Shown here: in pieces, positions 1 to 8,654 of the stretch | How positions within the stretch are numbered: the first letter of the stretch is position 1 | How the letters are laid out: each line of letters opens with the position of its first letter | NCBI GenBank assembly: GCA_031271805.1 | Contig: JAISUX010000087.1 | Location: 40,515 to 104,514 of the forward strand | Direction of reading: 5' to 3' | Source: Tannerella sp. | GTDB taxonomy: Bacteria; Bacteroidota; Bacteroidia; Bacteroidales; Tannerellaceae | Length of the DNA: 64,000 nucleotides | Position numbers and translations under genes: made by a program | Notes under the pieces: generated by a model | The model's input: the letters and a program-made list of their open reading frames with translations, nothing else | The model's database searches: none | Told to the model about the DNA's origin: nothing

Positions 1-3000
1 GTAGGATGTGTTATCAATTCGCTTGAAAATGTCGTACTTGGCGGTGATAGAGTCAATGTCGTCAAGGACAACCTGTTCGTCGCCGGGCGACATGCCGCTG
101 AGGTCGTACATTATGCTGATAGCTCGGTTGTTAGCGTTGGCGGCGTTGATGGCCGAATGCCATACGCGGTTGAGTTGGTTATAGCTTTTCGGGCGCATGA
201 TTTCGGATACAAAACGCTGAACGAAAACGCCATCTATGCCATATTCGCGCATCCAGCGGAAATGCGTCTCTACGGTCGATTCGTCGTAATGGCTGAATAC
301 GTAGGCCGGGTTGCCGTCGGCATAATAAAACTCTGTCTTATAGGTTTTTGAGTATTCGCTGACGTCAGGCCACATATCAATTGTGCAGACGCCCGGTTTG
401 AACTCTCCGTTACGTCCGGCGTAGTGGTACCAGCCGCGGTCGGCGCCGTCGCCGGGACAACTGAACCAGCCTTGATAGCCTGCCATAACGAGACCTTTAT
501 AGGAATCATACTTTTTGGACATCGGAAAAGCGGCTGCTGCTTTCTTGGCGTCGGCGTTTAGGATTTGCTGATACATCCGTTTGGCGATCAACTCCGAACC
601 TTTTTCTTCGGGGTGAATGGCGTCCGGCACAAGGTCGGGGCGGTTTTCCAGAATCGGATGCATGTCAATCACTTCCACATTCTCTTTTTTTGCGGCATTA
701 GCAAGGCGTGGCGCCACTTCCTTTACACATACGGGGTCGTAGATGCCGTCTTGATCCTTTACAAAAAAGGCAGTAGGCAGCATGACGATTACGCGAGGGT
801 GGGAAGGTAAGTCCTTGAAAGAGCGTATCAAATCGCGCGTATCCTGTTCGAGTTCGTCGTAGAATGGGCGGTTGACAGCTTTGGCGTCGTTGCCGCCGAG
901 GTCGATGAACACGATGTCAGGGTTGCTTTTCAGCGCTTTTTGGTATTCTTCGGTGTTCCAATAAGGATAGTTGCCTTTGCGGAGCATGGTAGAACTCGCT
1001 TTACCGAAGTTTTCGACCATATAACTCACGCCGAGCAGCGATTGCAACTGCCCCGGATAAGAGTTTTCTTGCGGGTTTTTGATGCGCGCGCCCTCGGTGA
1101 TACTGGCTCCTATGCAGGCCACTCGGGTCTGTTTAGCGAGGTTAACTCCCCAGTCGAGGTTGGCTTTGTCGGACATTTGCAATGTCAGTTTGCCGCCGTG
1201 GATGATGTCTTCGTGCGTGAACCACGCTTTGTTCCATTCTGTCCCGTTGAGGGTCGCGGATTGGATGTATTTGTTGTCTGACGAACAGTTAATAGCCTCT
1301 ATTTCAAATGTTTTACCATCCGGGAGATGGATTTTAACCTTATTGAACAGCGGGCTGCCGATACAATAGTCGGGTGAGGCGGGGTTGACGGGATAGAATC
1401 CCATAGCCGAAAAGACCACGAACGCCGACATGCCGCCGCCGTCTTCGTCTCCCGGAACGCCCATCAGGTCGTTGCGGAACCATTGGCGGAGCAGCGAGCG
1501 GATGCGTTTCTGGGTTTTCCATGGCTGTCCGGCGTAGTTGTAGAGGTAGGGGATGTGCAGCGACGGCTCGTTAGCCATTGTGAACTGCCCCACATTGCCG
1601 GTCTGGTCGGGCAGTTGGGCGTAGAACGCGAATTTGCTCCGGCCGAGCGGTTCGGTAAAGGTGCGGTCGAGGTTGGCGGCGAAATTTTCGGCCGAGCCCA
1701 TGAGGCTGATGAGGTCGGCGATATTGTGCGGAACGTCCCAGCGGTATGTCCATGCGTTGTTTTCGTCGTAATAGTCGCGTGCGCCCATGCCGCCCGAAAA
1801 CTTGTAGTCAAACGGTTGAATAAAAGCCCCTGCGCGGTCTTTGGGATGGAAAAACGCCGTTTCCTGATTCCATATATTGCGGTAGTTATAACTTCCTTTC
1901 ATAAAATACTGGTAATCATCTGTGTTCCCCAATTCGTCGGCTATTTGGGCAAGGCACCAGAAGTCGTAGCAGGCGGCAAGCGTGACGGCGACAGACTGGC
2001 GTTTTTCGCCGGGATTCACTTCGGCGATATATTCCTTTTCGCCCTCATGCAGAGCGGGATAGAAGCCTTTTTCGTGATAGATGACGTCGAGTTCGGTGTT
2101 CGGAACCTTGACCCATGGAAGCAGCGATTTCTCGGTCAGGGCGCCGCGACATGCCTTGTAAGCCGCTTCGATGTCGAAATCACGCAAACCCTTGATGTAT
2201 GCGCCCTGAATGACGCTGACGGCGTGATTGCCGTTCATGCGGTGGCTGTCGCCGGTGATTTCGGGGAAAGTCGGCATCCAGCCGTCCGTACTCTGCTGAG
2301 CCATACGGATATACGAACGAATCATGTTTGTTTCCTGCTCAGGATCAATGAGTACGCGCAAAGGATGAGCCGCACGGTAGGTGTCCCAAATCCAGTCGTC
2401 GGTGTAGAACGGTCGGCCTTCGTCGTCATGCACCTGACGGTCGGTGGCGCTATAATATTTGCCATACTCCGAGATGTTGATCATCCGTTCATAGACGCGG
2501 TAGAGGGATGTGTAGAACACGGTTTTGTCATTATCGCTGCCACCTTCGACCTCGATTTTCCCAAGCGCTGCGTTCCAAAGATCGCGGCCCTTTTGCGCTA
2601 TCTCGTCAACGCTCCAAGTCGTGATTTCGTTTTCGAGATTGATGCGGGCCTGCTCTGCGCTGATGAACGAGACGCCATATCTCAACCGCACCGTTTGCTC
2701 GCTGAAATCCAGCACAATAGCACGGTTTCTACCTTCGGCGACGCTTTGCGTATAGTCGGCCGACAGACCGTCAATAGCGCCTGCTGCCGTCGGTTTGGGT
2801 TCAGTTTCGAGATAAAGGTAAACGCGGGTGTCGTTGTCGATAAGTTGATAGCCGGAAACGGATGTGCCGCCGGTCTCAATTTTGCCGTTGCGAGTATTGA
2901 TAATCAGACGGTTGTGCGGCGATTTGCCGGGAAAGTTTATTTCATAAACGCCCGAACGATGCGACGGCGCATAATCGACCTGAATATCAGCCTGATCAAG

Positions 3001-3366
3001 ATATACGGAATAGCGATACGGGGTCGTTTTTTCGTTGTCGTAGGTGTAGTTATAGACCGGTCGCAGTGCGGTTTCGTCACCTGCTATCGGGCTGATATTG
3101 AACGCGCTGCTGCCGCGATGACTTGTTACGACCACCGGCAGTCCGCGCAGCAGGTCGGAAGTATAGTCCGCCCGTTCGGGATAAACGCGCAACATGCTGT
3201 TAGGCAGATGCACAGTGGGATAAGTAGGCACCAAAAGGTGACTGATATTGCCCATGTAAGGGTTGACGTAATCGACGGGCTGCTTCGTCGTTGGAGCCGG
3301 ATTGCAGGCGCAGGTTGCGACTACGCAAATGGCTGTTAAACAGTTTGATAGTAAATATCTTTTCAT
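1..3366 (-). CDS. GH92 alpha-mannosidase / SGNH esterase / GH71-99-like three-module enzyme (3' end outside window)
   Basis: The reading frame is open from ATG at 3366 to the left edge (at least 1122 codons, no stop), so the C-terminus is missing. A lipoprotein-type signal with Cys-rich lipobox (ATCAC, residues 17-21) opens the protein. Residues about 30-710 are a GH92 exo-alpha-mannosidase: VDYVNPYMG near the start, DDWIWDTYRAAHPL, a MNGNHA motif, and the hallmark GVPGDEDGGGMSAF followed by SAMGFYPV. Residues about 745-935 form an SGNH/GDSL hydrolase with intact blocks: GASITEG (about 753), GGND (about 824) and DAIHP (about 915). From about 958 (AGYQGWF, later IMYDLSGM) it resembles GH71/GH99-like TIM-barrel enzymes. 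The GH families act on alpha-mannosides; the SGNH module would remove acyl groups. It is the last visible gene of the PUL, 102 bases after the tandem hydrolase. Family calls are firm for GH92 and SGNH, less so for the third module. Confidence 0.88.
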   Translation of the reverse strand, partial: MKRYLLSNCLTAICVVATCACNPAPTTKQPVDYVNPYMGNISHLLVPTYPTVHLPNSMLRVYPERADYTSDLLRGLPVVVTSHRGSSAFNISPIAGDETALRPVYNYTYDNEKTTPYRYSVYLDQADIQVDYAPSHRSGVYEINFPGKSPHNRLIINTRNGKIETGGTSVSGYQLIDNDTRVYLYLETEPKPTAAGAIDGLSADYTQSVAEGRNRAIVLDFSEQTVRLRYGVSFISAEQARINLENEITTWSVDEIAQKGRDLWNAALGKIEVEGGSDNDKTVFYTSLYRVYERMINISEYGKYYSATDRQVHDDEGRPFYTDDWIWDTYRAAHPLRVLIDPEQETNMIRSYIRMAQQSTDGWMPTFPEITGDSHRMNGNHAVSVIQGAYIKGLRDFDIEAAYKACRGALTEKSLLPWVKVPNTELDVIYHEKGFYPALHEGEKEYIAEVNPGEKRQSVAVTLAACYDFWCLAQIADELGNTDDYQYFMKGSYNYRNIWNQETAFFHPKDRAGAFIQPFDYKFSGGMGARDYYDENNAWTYRWDVPHNIADLISLMGSAENFAANLDRTFTEPLGRSKFAFYAQLPDQTGNVGQFTMANEPSLHIPYLYNYAGQPWKTQKRIRSLLRQWFRNDLMGVPGDEDGGGMSAFVVFSAMGFYPVNPASPDYCIGSPLFNKVKIHLPDGKTFEIEAINCSSDNKYIQSATLNGTEWNKAWFTHEDIIHGGKLTLQMSDKANLDWGVNLAKQTRVACIGASITEGARIKNPQENSYPGQLQSLLGVSYMVENFGKASSTMLRKGNYPYWNTEEYQKALKSNPDIVFIDLGGNDAKAVNRPFYDELEQDTRDLIRSFKDLPSHPRVIVMLPTAFFVKDQDGIYDPVCVKEVAPRLANAAKKENVEVIDMHPILENRPDLVPDAIHPEEKGSELIAKRMYQQILNADAKKAAAAFPMSKKYDSYKGLVMAGYQGWFSCPGDGADRGWYHYAGRNGEFKPGVCTIDMWPDVSEYSKTYKTEFYYADGNPAYVFSHYDESTVETHFRWMREYGIDGVFVQRFVSEIMRPKSYNQLNRVWHSAINAANANNRAISIMYDLSGMSPGDEQVVLDDIDSITAKYDIFKRIDNTSY

Positions 3367-3468
3367 ATCGGCGAAATTAATTTATATACTCTACTTCAAA
3401 GAAATATTCCGTATCACGATTGAAATAACCGGCTTCATAAGAGTTGGGTGTAACTTATTCATAATCTG

Positions 3469-4941
3469 TTATTTAATCATATTTTCAATCAAATCGGCAA
3501 CTTTTTTCGGATCTTTGGGGGCAGACGGATAATGACCTCGTCCGGCGTCGGTAATTACTGTAATCTTACCGGTGTAGCGTTTTTTTACTTCCCCTGTCTG
3601 GGATTTCAGATTCGGATCGAGCGCTCCGCAAGCATGTAAAAGTGGAATTTTTGCGCTTGCAAGTGGTTTCAGATTGTCCAAAGGCTGGATTTTTGCCAAA
3701 GATGAGCGTAAAATCGGGTTTTCACCGTAAACTCCGGCAACTTTATCCAGATTTTCTATCGCCCATGCGTAAACCTCGCCGGTTGCAGCTCCGCGCCCCG
3801 CCATAACCGGTTTCGCTGCAAAGCCCTTACTTACAAGGTAATTGTACGCAATGAGCCAGTGATTGAACAAAGGCCCGTCGGCATTGTATGGGATGGGCGC
3901 GACAACGATATGAAAGCCACGTGCAAGCACTTCCAAATCCACTGTTGATGCGCCATCGGGTTGGTCGCAACGGAAAATCCACGGATTACCGGCTGCGGCT
4001 TTTTCGGGAGTTATTACAGTTATTGAGCCTTCAACTCCCTGCAATGAGAATTGATATTTATTGTAACTCCCCGTGAAATAAGGCCCCCATGAAGTAGTCC
4101 AGATCTTTTCGCGTTCAGCGTAAGCATAAATCGGATTAGTCCCGTAAAAATTGATTTTTTTGTATCTTTCGGGTAAGAAATCCGGAACTGTAGTGGGTTT
4201 TGCTTTATAGGCGCCTTCAATAAAATCGGCTATTACATTGGGATTTTGAAGACTGTGCGGATGATGCGCAGGGCCGTCTTTTATCAAAACCGACATCCTT
4301 CCGCCATTTCCTTGATATACACCCTGAATGGCATAAGTATTGTTGAGAATCGGATCGATACTCCCACAAATATTGAGTATCGGCACATCCTGTTCCGCAA
4401 GTTTATCCATCCCCATCAGGCTTTTTTGCGACAGGCCGGGATTATCGGCGCAAATGGCCAAAACCTTGTCGGGATGCTCGGTTCCCCATGTAAATGAGTT
4501 GGCTCCTCCACGGCTCATACCGATAAAAGCAGGCTTAGGCGAAAGTCCGTGCTCGTTCACAAGGAAATTATACCACACTTCCCAGGTTTGATCGGGATCA
4601 GTGGTGATGTAAGCTATATGAAAGCCGCGCTTCAGCAGTTCGATTTCAGCTTGAGGCTGGTGATCCCAATAGCAACCTCGCCACGACCATGGATTGCCTT
4701 CGGCGGCTTGTTTCGGCACAACTATTATGCAGCGGCGGGCGCCTTTTTCAGGAGCGGCTACGCCGGCGCCTTCGCTCTCTGTCGCCTTTATAGGCTTGAT
4801 TTGTAGCGTTGTTTCGCTTATTACGAAGTCATAACGGTCGAAGCCGTGCCACGAGGTTTTATCTCCGAATGTCGTTGGTGATTGAGCGTAAACCTCTGAA
4901 AATAATACATTAATAAAAATTATAAAGAATATTTTTCTCAT
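3469..4941 (-). CDS. Tandem alpha/beta-hydrolase, second domain lacking the nucleophile
   Basis: This 490-residue secreted protein has a signal peptide (residues 1-19, ending VYAQ) and two homologous alpha/beta-hydrolase domains, roughly 30-250 and 260-490. The halves share blocks such as AAEGNPW / AAAGNPW, LLKRGFHI / VLARGFHI and CGSIDP / CGALDP. Domain 1 has a nucleophile elbow GMSRGG with Ser143, a candidate acid Asp196 and His226 or 227. Domain 2 has Gly384 where the serine should be (AGRGAA), while Asp442 and His470 remain. Domain 1 is therefore probably an active esterase or related hydrolase, and domain 2 a binding or structural pseudo-enzyme. It sits in the PUL 13 bases after the GH43 fusion gene and probably deacylates the glycan target. 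The exact substrate cannot be read from the sequence. Confidence 0.8.
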   Translation of the reverse strand: MRKIFFIIFINVLFSEVYAQSPTTFGDKTSWHGFDRYDFVISETTLQIKPIKATESEGAGVAAPEKGARRCIIVVPKQAAEGNPWSWRGCYWDHQPQAEIELLKRGFHIAYITTDPDQTWEVWYNFLVNEHGLSPKPAFIGMSRGGANSFTWGTEHPDKVLAICADNPGLSQKSLMGMDKLAEQDVPILNICGSIDPILNNTYAIQGVYQGNGGRMSVLIKDGPAHHPHSLQNPNVIADFIEGAYKAKPTTVPDFLPERYKKINFYGTNPIYAYAEREKIWTTSWGPYFTGSYNKYQFSLQGVEGSITVITPEKAAAGNPWIFRCDQPDGASTVDLEVLARGFHIVVAPIPYNADGPLFNHWLIAYNYLVSKGFAAKPVMAGRGAATGEVYAWAIENLDKVAGVYGENPILRSSLAKIQPLDNLKPLASAKIPLLHACGALDPNLKSQTGEVKKRYTGKITVITDAGRGHYPSAPKDPKKVADLIENMIK

Positions 4942-4954
4942 GATGAATAATTAT

Positions 4955-7153
4955 TTATTTTTGCCAGTCTGGTTTCCATATCACTGAGCCGTCGTCGAGA
5001 CGATGGTCACCTGGGCCTTGTGTAGTGCGCATCAGCCCTTTGATTACGTAATAGTTTTTGAGATGTCGGGTCATCAGCGCTTCGCCGCCTTCGGCTGCGC
5101 GTACGGGGCCCCAGTCGGCGCCGTAGCCTCCGAGGGCTGCCGCTCGCACGTCAGGCACGTATGTAGGCCAGTCGCCGCCGTTCCATGTATAGCCGAAAAA
5201 GAACGGAGTGGCGTAGGGGCCTATTTCGCGCTTCCAGTCGAGCTGAAATTTGATGAATGGTTCGCCCGGGAAGGTTGCTATGGCATATCTGTCGTTAATC
5301 AGGATAGTGGAGAAATGCGGCTTGGCGACGTCGGCGTCAAATCGGTTCGGTAAATCTATCGAATCGGTTATCAGTTTGATACTGCTAATGTCATTAGGAT
5401 TGGGAAAGAGTTCATTAGCCAGTGCAACAGCCTCAATGCCAAGCAGTTTTCCCATACGTCCAACCATATCAAAGAAATTTTCCGGCTCTGTGCCGTCGGT
5501 AGGCGTTTTGAAAAGGGCGCATTGATTGCCCGCTCCACCTTGTATAAAGAGGCAATTGACCTTATTATCAAATGCTTCTTCGGTATATTTAGTAGCATAT
5601 CCCACATAATCGGCTGAAATATATTGTCTTAACTCGACAAGTGCATCGGGGTGGCAGGCAAAATTCATTATCAGCGCCCGCGCCGTGCCATTAACCTCAT
5701 CAATGCGGATAACTCCAACAGACGGGTCAACAGGTCCGAACGGTATCCTTTCTTTGTTGAGATAGCGGTAATGACCTTCCGGGTCGGCGTACCATGCTTC
5801 GCGGGCGTGACCATCGTCGCGTGGTATTAAACGATTGAAAGTCAGTTGTTGCATAGCGCGATTTCCTCCGGAAACTGCTGCGTCGAACATATTCTCTGCC
5901 GCTTCGCGCAAAACGGTCGTCAGTCTTTCGTCGATGATATTCCTGTCGGTAGCGCCCGAATGGGTATGTGAGGGGCAGAAATAGAGTTCATCCAAAGCAA
6001 AGTCTTGTTTGAGTTTAGCCAGCAGTTTGGGATTTGTATAGCCGCCAAGGTCGAACGTCAGGAACGCGATGCGGGTGTTGGCGACCTGCAGGATAAGGCT
6101 GCGGGCATAGAGCGAGTCATGGAGGATACGGTTATTGTCGAGTGTGAGAGGCGAGATATTGATTTTAGCTGTTCCGGCTCGTAGCCTGCTGCTCGACTGA
6201 ACTACTTTCCGGATCGTACCGTCCTCATTATAAAATAGTTTGTCGAAGCAGATAGAGCGCGTCCAGTCGTTGAAGGCTCCGTTCTCTTGCGACAGTACGC
6301 TGTTATGATAAAATGCGTACCATTGACCTTTGTATTCCACGATTGAGCCATGATTGGTGTAACTGTCGGTAGGATCCATGTATATCCCTTTGTATTCCCA
6401 CGGTCCGAGAGGGTTTTTGCTGACGGCGTATCTCATGCGGTTGTCGCCCTTAACTCCCTCGCGATCATTGCCTTCATCGTGGTTGTCGGAGTATGAAAGA
6501 TAATAGATGCCGTTACGTTTGTGCACCCAGGTAGCTTCGTGGAAATCGGGTAATCCTTCCATTGGTTTCAGTTCGCCGTCGAGTTCTATCATGTTGTTTT
6601 TCAGTTTAGCGCCGAAGCATTTGCCTCCACCGCCATAGTAGAAATACGCTTTACCGTCGGTATCCACAAACACGCAGGGGTCGATTTCTCCTTTATCCGG
6701 CAGTCCTTTCAGGGGATGGTCGAGCACTTTGAAATCCGCGGCCGGTTTGTCACTTACCGCGATACCGATTTTCCAGGTAGAACCCCAAGGATCTTCGCTC
6801 GGATGCGGGAAATAGAAGTAGTACTTGCCGTTTTTATAGGCGCAATCGGGCGCCCACATGAATTTAGCGTCGCCCTTGAGGGGCTTTCCCCAAGGCACCT
6901 GTGATGCGCGGAGGATTTCGCCATGGTCAGTCCAGTTCACCATGTCGTCGGTCGAAAAGACATGATATTCGTCCATAAGGTCGCAACCGCGCGGAGGGCT
7001 AATATCGTGCGAGGCATAGACATAGAGCCTGCCGTCAGCCCAAACGTGAGCCGAGGGGTCGGCGGTGTACATATTTTTAATGAATGGTACGCCCTGCGAG
7101 AACGTTGTAGCAGAGCAAAACAGAAATATTGATGTAAAAAATAAATGTTTCAT
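4955..7153 (-). CDS. GH43 glycosidase fused to a neutral ceramidase-like domain
   Basis: The protein has 732 residues with a signal peptide (1-20, ending TFSQ). Residues about 24-318 are a five-bladed GH43 beta-propeller with the expected acidic residues: Asp32 in ADPSAHVW, Asp158 in EIDPCVF and Glu206 in FHEATW. After a very short linker (VVQSSSR) residues about 324-732 look like the N-terminal domain of neutral/alkaline ceramidase: LRAGTAKINISP, the metal-site motif CPSHTHSG (393-400), NFACHPD and a GGAGNQ stretch where ceramidases carry their active-site region. The usual immunoglobulin-like C-terminal domain seems to be absent. GH43 enzymes cut arabinosides, xylosides or galactosides. Ceramidase-like domains are found in many PULs and need not act on ceramide. 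The reading frame is continuous, so this is a real fusion and not two adjacent genes. It lies 12 bases after the preceding PUL gene. Confidence 0.85.
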   Translation of the reverse strand: MKHLFFTSIFLFCSATTFSQGVPFIKNMYTADPSAHVWADGRLYVYASHDISPPRGCDLMDEYHVFSTDDMVNWTDHGEILRASQVPWGKPLKGDAKFMWAPDCAYKNGKYYFYFPHPSEDPWGSTWKIGIAVSDKPAADFKVLDHPLKGLPDKGEIDPCVFVDTDGKAYFYYGGGGKCFGAKLKNNMIELDGELKPMEGLPDFHEATWVHKRNGIYYLSYSDNHDEGNDREGVKGDNRMRYAVSKNPLGPWEYKGIYMDPTDSYTNHGSIVEYKGQWYAFYHNSVLSQENGAFNDWTRSICFDKLFYNEDGTIRKVVQSSSRLRAGTAKINISPLTLDNNRILHDSLYARSLILQVANTRIAFLTFDLGGYTNPKLLAKLKQDFALDELYFCPSHTHSGATDRNIIDERLTTVLREAAENMFDAAVSGGNRAMQQLTFNRLIPRDDGHAREAWYADPEGHYRYLNKERIPFGPVDPSVGVIRIDEVNGTARALIMNFACHPDALVELRQYISADYVGYATKYTEEAFDNKVNCLFIQGGAGNQCALFKTPTDGTEPENFFDMVGRMGKLLGIEAVALANELFPNPNDISSIKLITDSIDLPNRFDADVAKPHFSTILINDRYAIATFPGEPFIKFQLDWKREIGPYATPFFFGYTWNGGDWPTYVPDVRAAALGGYGADWGPVRAAEGGEALMTRHLKNYYVIKGLMRTTQGPGDHRLDDGSVIWKPDWQK

Positions 7154-7165
7154 ATTAAATAATGA

Positions 7166-8527
7166 TTAATGATTAGTTATGTCGTTGTTCCACAGCGATT
7201 TGATAGTCTCTTCCTGCGAGTATCCAACGGGGCATGTTTCACTGCGGGTGTTGGCGAAGTAAGAGCGTAGAGTAGCGTCGGATTGCGGATGTGAAATCAT
7301 ACGTATAACGCACATTTGAAGATGTCCGTTTGGGTCGGTGCGGCGTATCCAGTTGTGTGCGTAGCGTAGCCACTGGTTGCGGTAGTCTTCGCTTTGTAGG
7401 GCGAACCAGGTAATGTCGTCGTAGCCCCAGCAGAAGTGGTCGTTATGGTTTGCAACGCCTGCGGGCGGGTTACGCCTGATGCCGAAATTGTCGAACTCAA
7501 CAAGGTATGGCATACTCTCTGCTTTCCACCCGCTTGGTGAAGTAGCGCCAAGGCTTTTCAGATACAGCCCGTCGCTATGGCCGACTTCCAGAATGCCTCC
7601 CATAGCGGAGGGAGCGACAGGATAGTCGGGGTCGTGATAGGTAGAGTCGGTTAATTCCTTTATTCTCAATGGAAAAGAATTGAAATCAAGCAGGCTTACC
7701 CCATCCTTTATATAACCTCGCATAGGCGTATGAGCGTCGAGGAGCACATAATGACGACGTGCATGAAGCCTGGCGTATTCGCGTATCATATTGATAATCT
7801 GCGAGTAATGCGTTTTATCCGGATCGTCACGTCCTATGATACCTACTTGACCGAGGTGGAGCGCTTCGCAGCCGATGTCGATATACGACTTGGCGAGGAA
7901 ATAGAGCCACATCTTCGTTTCGAGGTTGTTGACGATAGGTGAGCCTCCGCCGCCGCGACTTGCCATAAGCGTCTCGCCGTCAGGCGAGGCGCGACGTATC
8001 ATGTCGGCCACGCGGAAGTTACGGTCTTCAACCGGCAAGTCGAACGCTTCAAACACCCAGGCGGGTATTTTGAGATTGTTAGCATCGGCGCTCACATGCT
8101 CAAAAAGGCAGCCCTGAAAGATTATTTCCGGATCGAAGGCGTGCATCTTCCTGATCATCATCTCTGCATAAGCCGGAAACGATGGATCGCCGAGTTTGCT
8201 TTCCTCGCTCCAACGATAGATGGCGCGTCCTATGAACTTGGCGCCGATGTTTTTCAACATGCGTATATCGTCCTTGCGGTAAGGGAATTGATAGCCTTCG
8301 GGCGTACCGGGACAGAGGAAATAACCCGCTGTGACAGCCCGTTTGAGGTAGTTTTCGAGTGTAGAGCGCGAAATTGAGCCGTCGAAGTAATACTTTGACG
8401 ACTTGTCGAAAATTGTGGCAGATGAGCCGTTTGAATCGCCGGAGCGACCGGCACAGTTCAAACAACTTGAACAGATCAAACTGCCGGCAAAACATAAACA
8501 GAAAATATATATTTCAATGTGTTTCAT
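7166..8527 (-). CDS. Secreted PUL protein of unknown family, probably a TIM-barrel glycosidase-like enzyme
   Basis: The 453-residue product is not a family I can name. I chose ATG at 8527 over an in-frame TTG at 8584 because it gives a proper signal sequence (MKHIEIYIFCLCFAG, then a Cys-rich stretch that may hold a lipobox) and avoids starting beside the terminator. The mature part has features of a (beta/alpha)8 hydrolase: alternating hydrophobic strands, many Trp and Tyr residues, and acidic residues at strand ends such as AKFIGRAIYRWSEE, FQGCLFEH, LHLGQVGI, YVLLDAHTP, GGILEVGHSD and LVEFDNFG. Asp/Glu catalytic candidates cannot be assigned from one sequence. It is the first gene after the susC-susD-DUF3823 terminator and lies 12 bases before the GH43 fusion, so it is very likely a PUL enzyme. 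Confidence 0.7.
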   Translation of the reverse strand: MKHIEIYIFCLCFAGSLICSSCLNCAGRSGDSNGSSATIFDKSSKYYFDGSISRSTLENYLKRAVTAGYFLCPGTPEGYQFPYRKDDIRMLKNIGAKFIGRAIYRWSEESKLGDPSFPAYAEMMIRKMHAFDPEIIFQGCLFEHVSADANNLKIPAWVFEAFDLPVEDRNFRVADMIRRASPDGETLMASRGGGGSPIVNNLETKMWLYFLAKSYIDIGCEALHLGQVGIIGRDDPDKTHYSQIINMIREYARLHARRHYVLLDAHTPMRGYIKDGVSLLDFNSFPLRIKELTDSTYHDPDYPVAPSAMGGILEVGHSDGLYLKSLGATSPSGWKAESMPYLVEFDNFGIRRNPPAGVANHNDHFCWGYDDITWFALQSEDYRNQWLRYAHNWIRRTDPNGHLQMCVIRMISHPQSDATLRSYFANTRSETCPVGYSQEETIKSLWNNDITNH

Positions 8528-8590
8528 TGTAAATATAACGAAAATTATTACTGTGTAGTGTATAAAATCGAAGATTTTACACAAAAGCGA

Positions 8591-8636
8591 GAGCGCAATC
8601 GTCCAGGATATCTATGCAACCCGGGCGATTGCGCTC
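8591..8636 (-). terminator. Stem-loop terminator after the SusCD-DUF3823 genes
   Basis: The arms 8591-8604 and 8623-8636 form a 14-bp GC-rich stem with one G-U pair and an 18-base loop, 18 bases after the DUF3823 stop. On the minus strand it is followed by a short T tract (CTTTTG) and then by a second, AT-only hairpin (8563-8569 with 8573-8579). The next PUL gene begins at 8527 without a clear promoter, so this probably works as a partial terminator that lowers enzyme expression relative to SusCD. Confidence 0.75.
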
Positions 8637-8654
8637 CTGTTCAAAACATTGTTG

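Noticed and set aside
1483..3339. Long plus-strand open frame of 618 codons
   Set aside because: It is the antisense shadow of the GH92 gene, whose minus-strand frame is continuous and shows clear GH92 and SGNH motifs; the plus-strand protein has no recognisable family.
3391..3462. 23-codon minus-strand frame in the gap between the tandem hydrolase and GH92 genes
   Set aside because: It has an ATG and stop, but no clear ribosome-binding signal or recognisable sequence; a gap of 102 bases easily gives such a frame by chance.
3367..3468. TTTCTTTG as a possible promoter for the GH92 gene
   Set aside because: It departs from TAnnTTTG at the important A position and has no -33 element; the gene is probably expressed from upstream PUL promoters.
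4955..7153. GH43 and ceramidase-like halves as two genes joined by a sequencing error
   Set aside because: The frame is continuous, the join has no stop or new signal peptide, and gene spacing around it is normal, so a true fusion is more likely.
8528..8584. In-frame TTG start 19 codons upstream for the unknown PUL protein
   Set aside because: The ATG at 8527 gives a better signal peptide, and the longer version would start beside the terminator hairpin.
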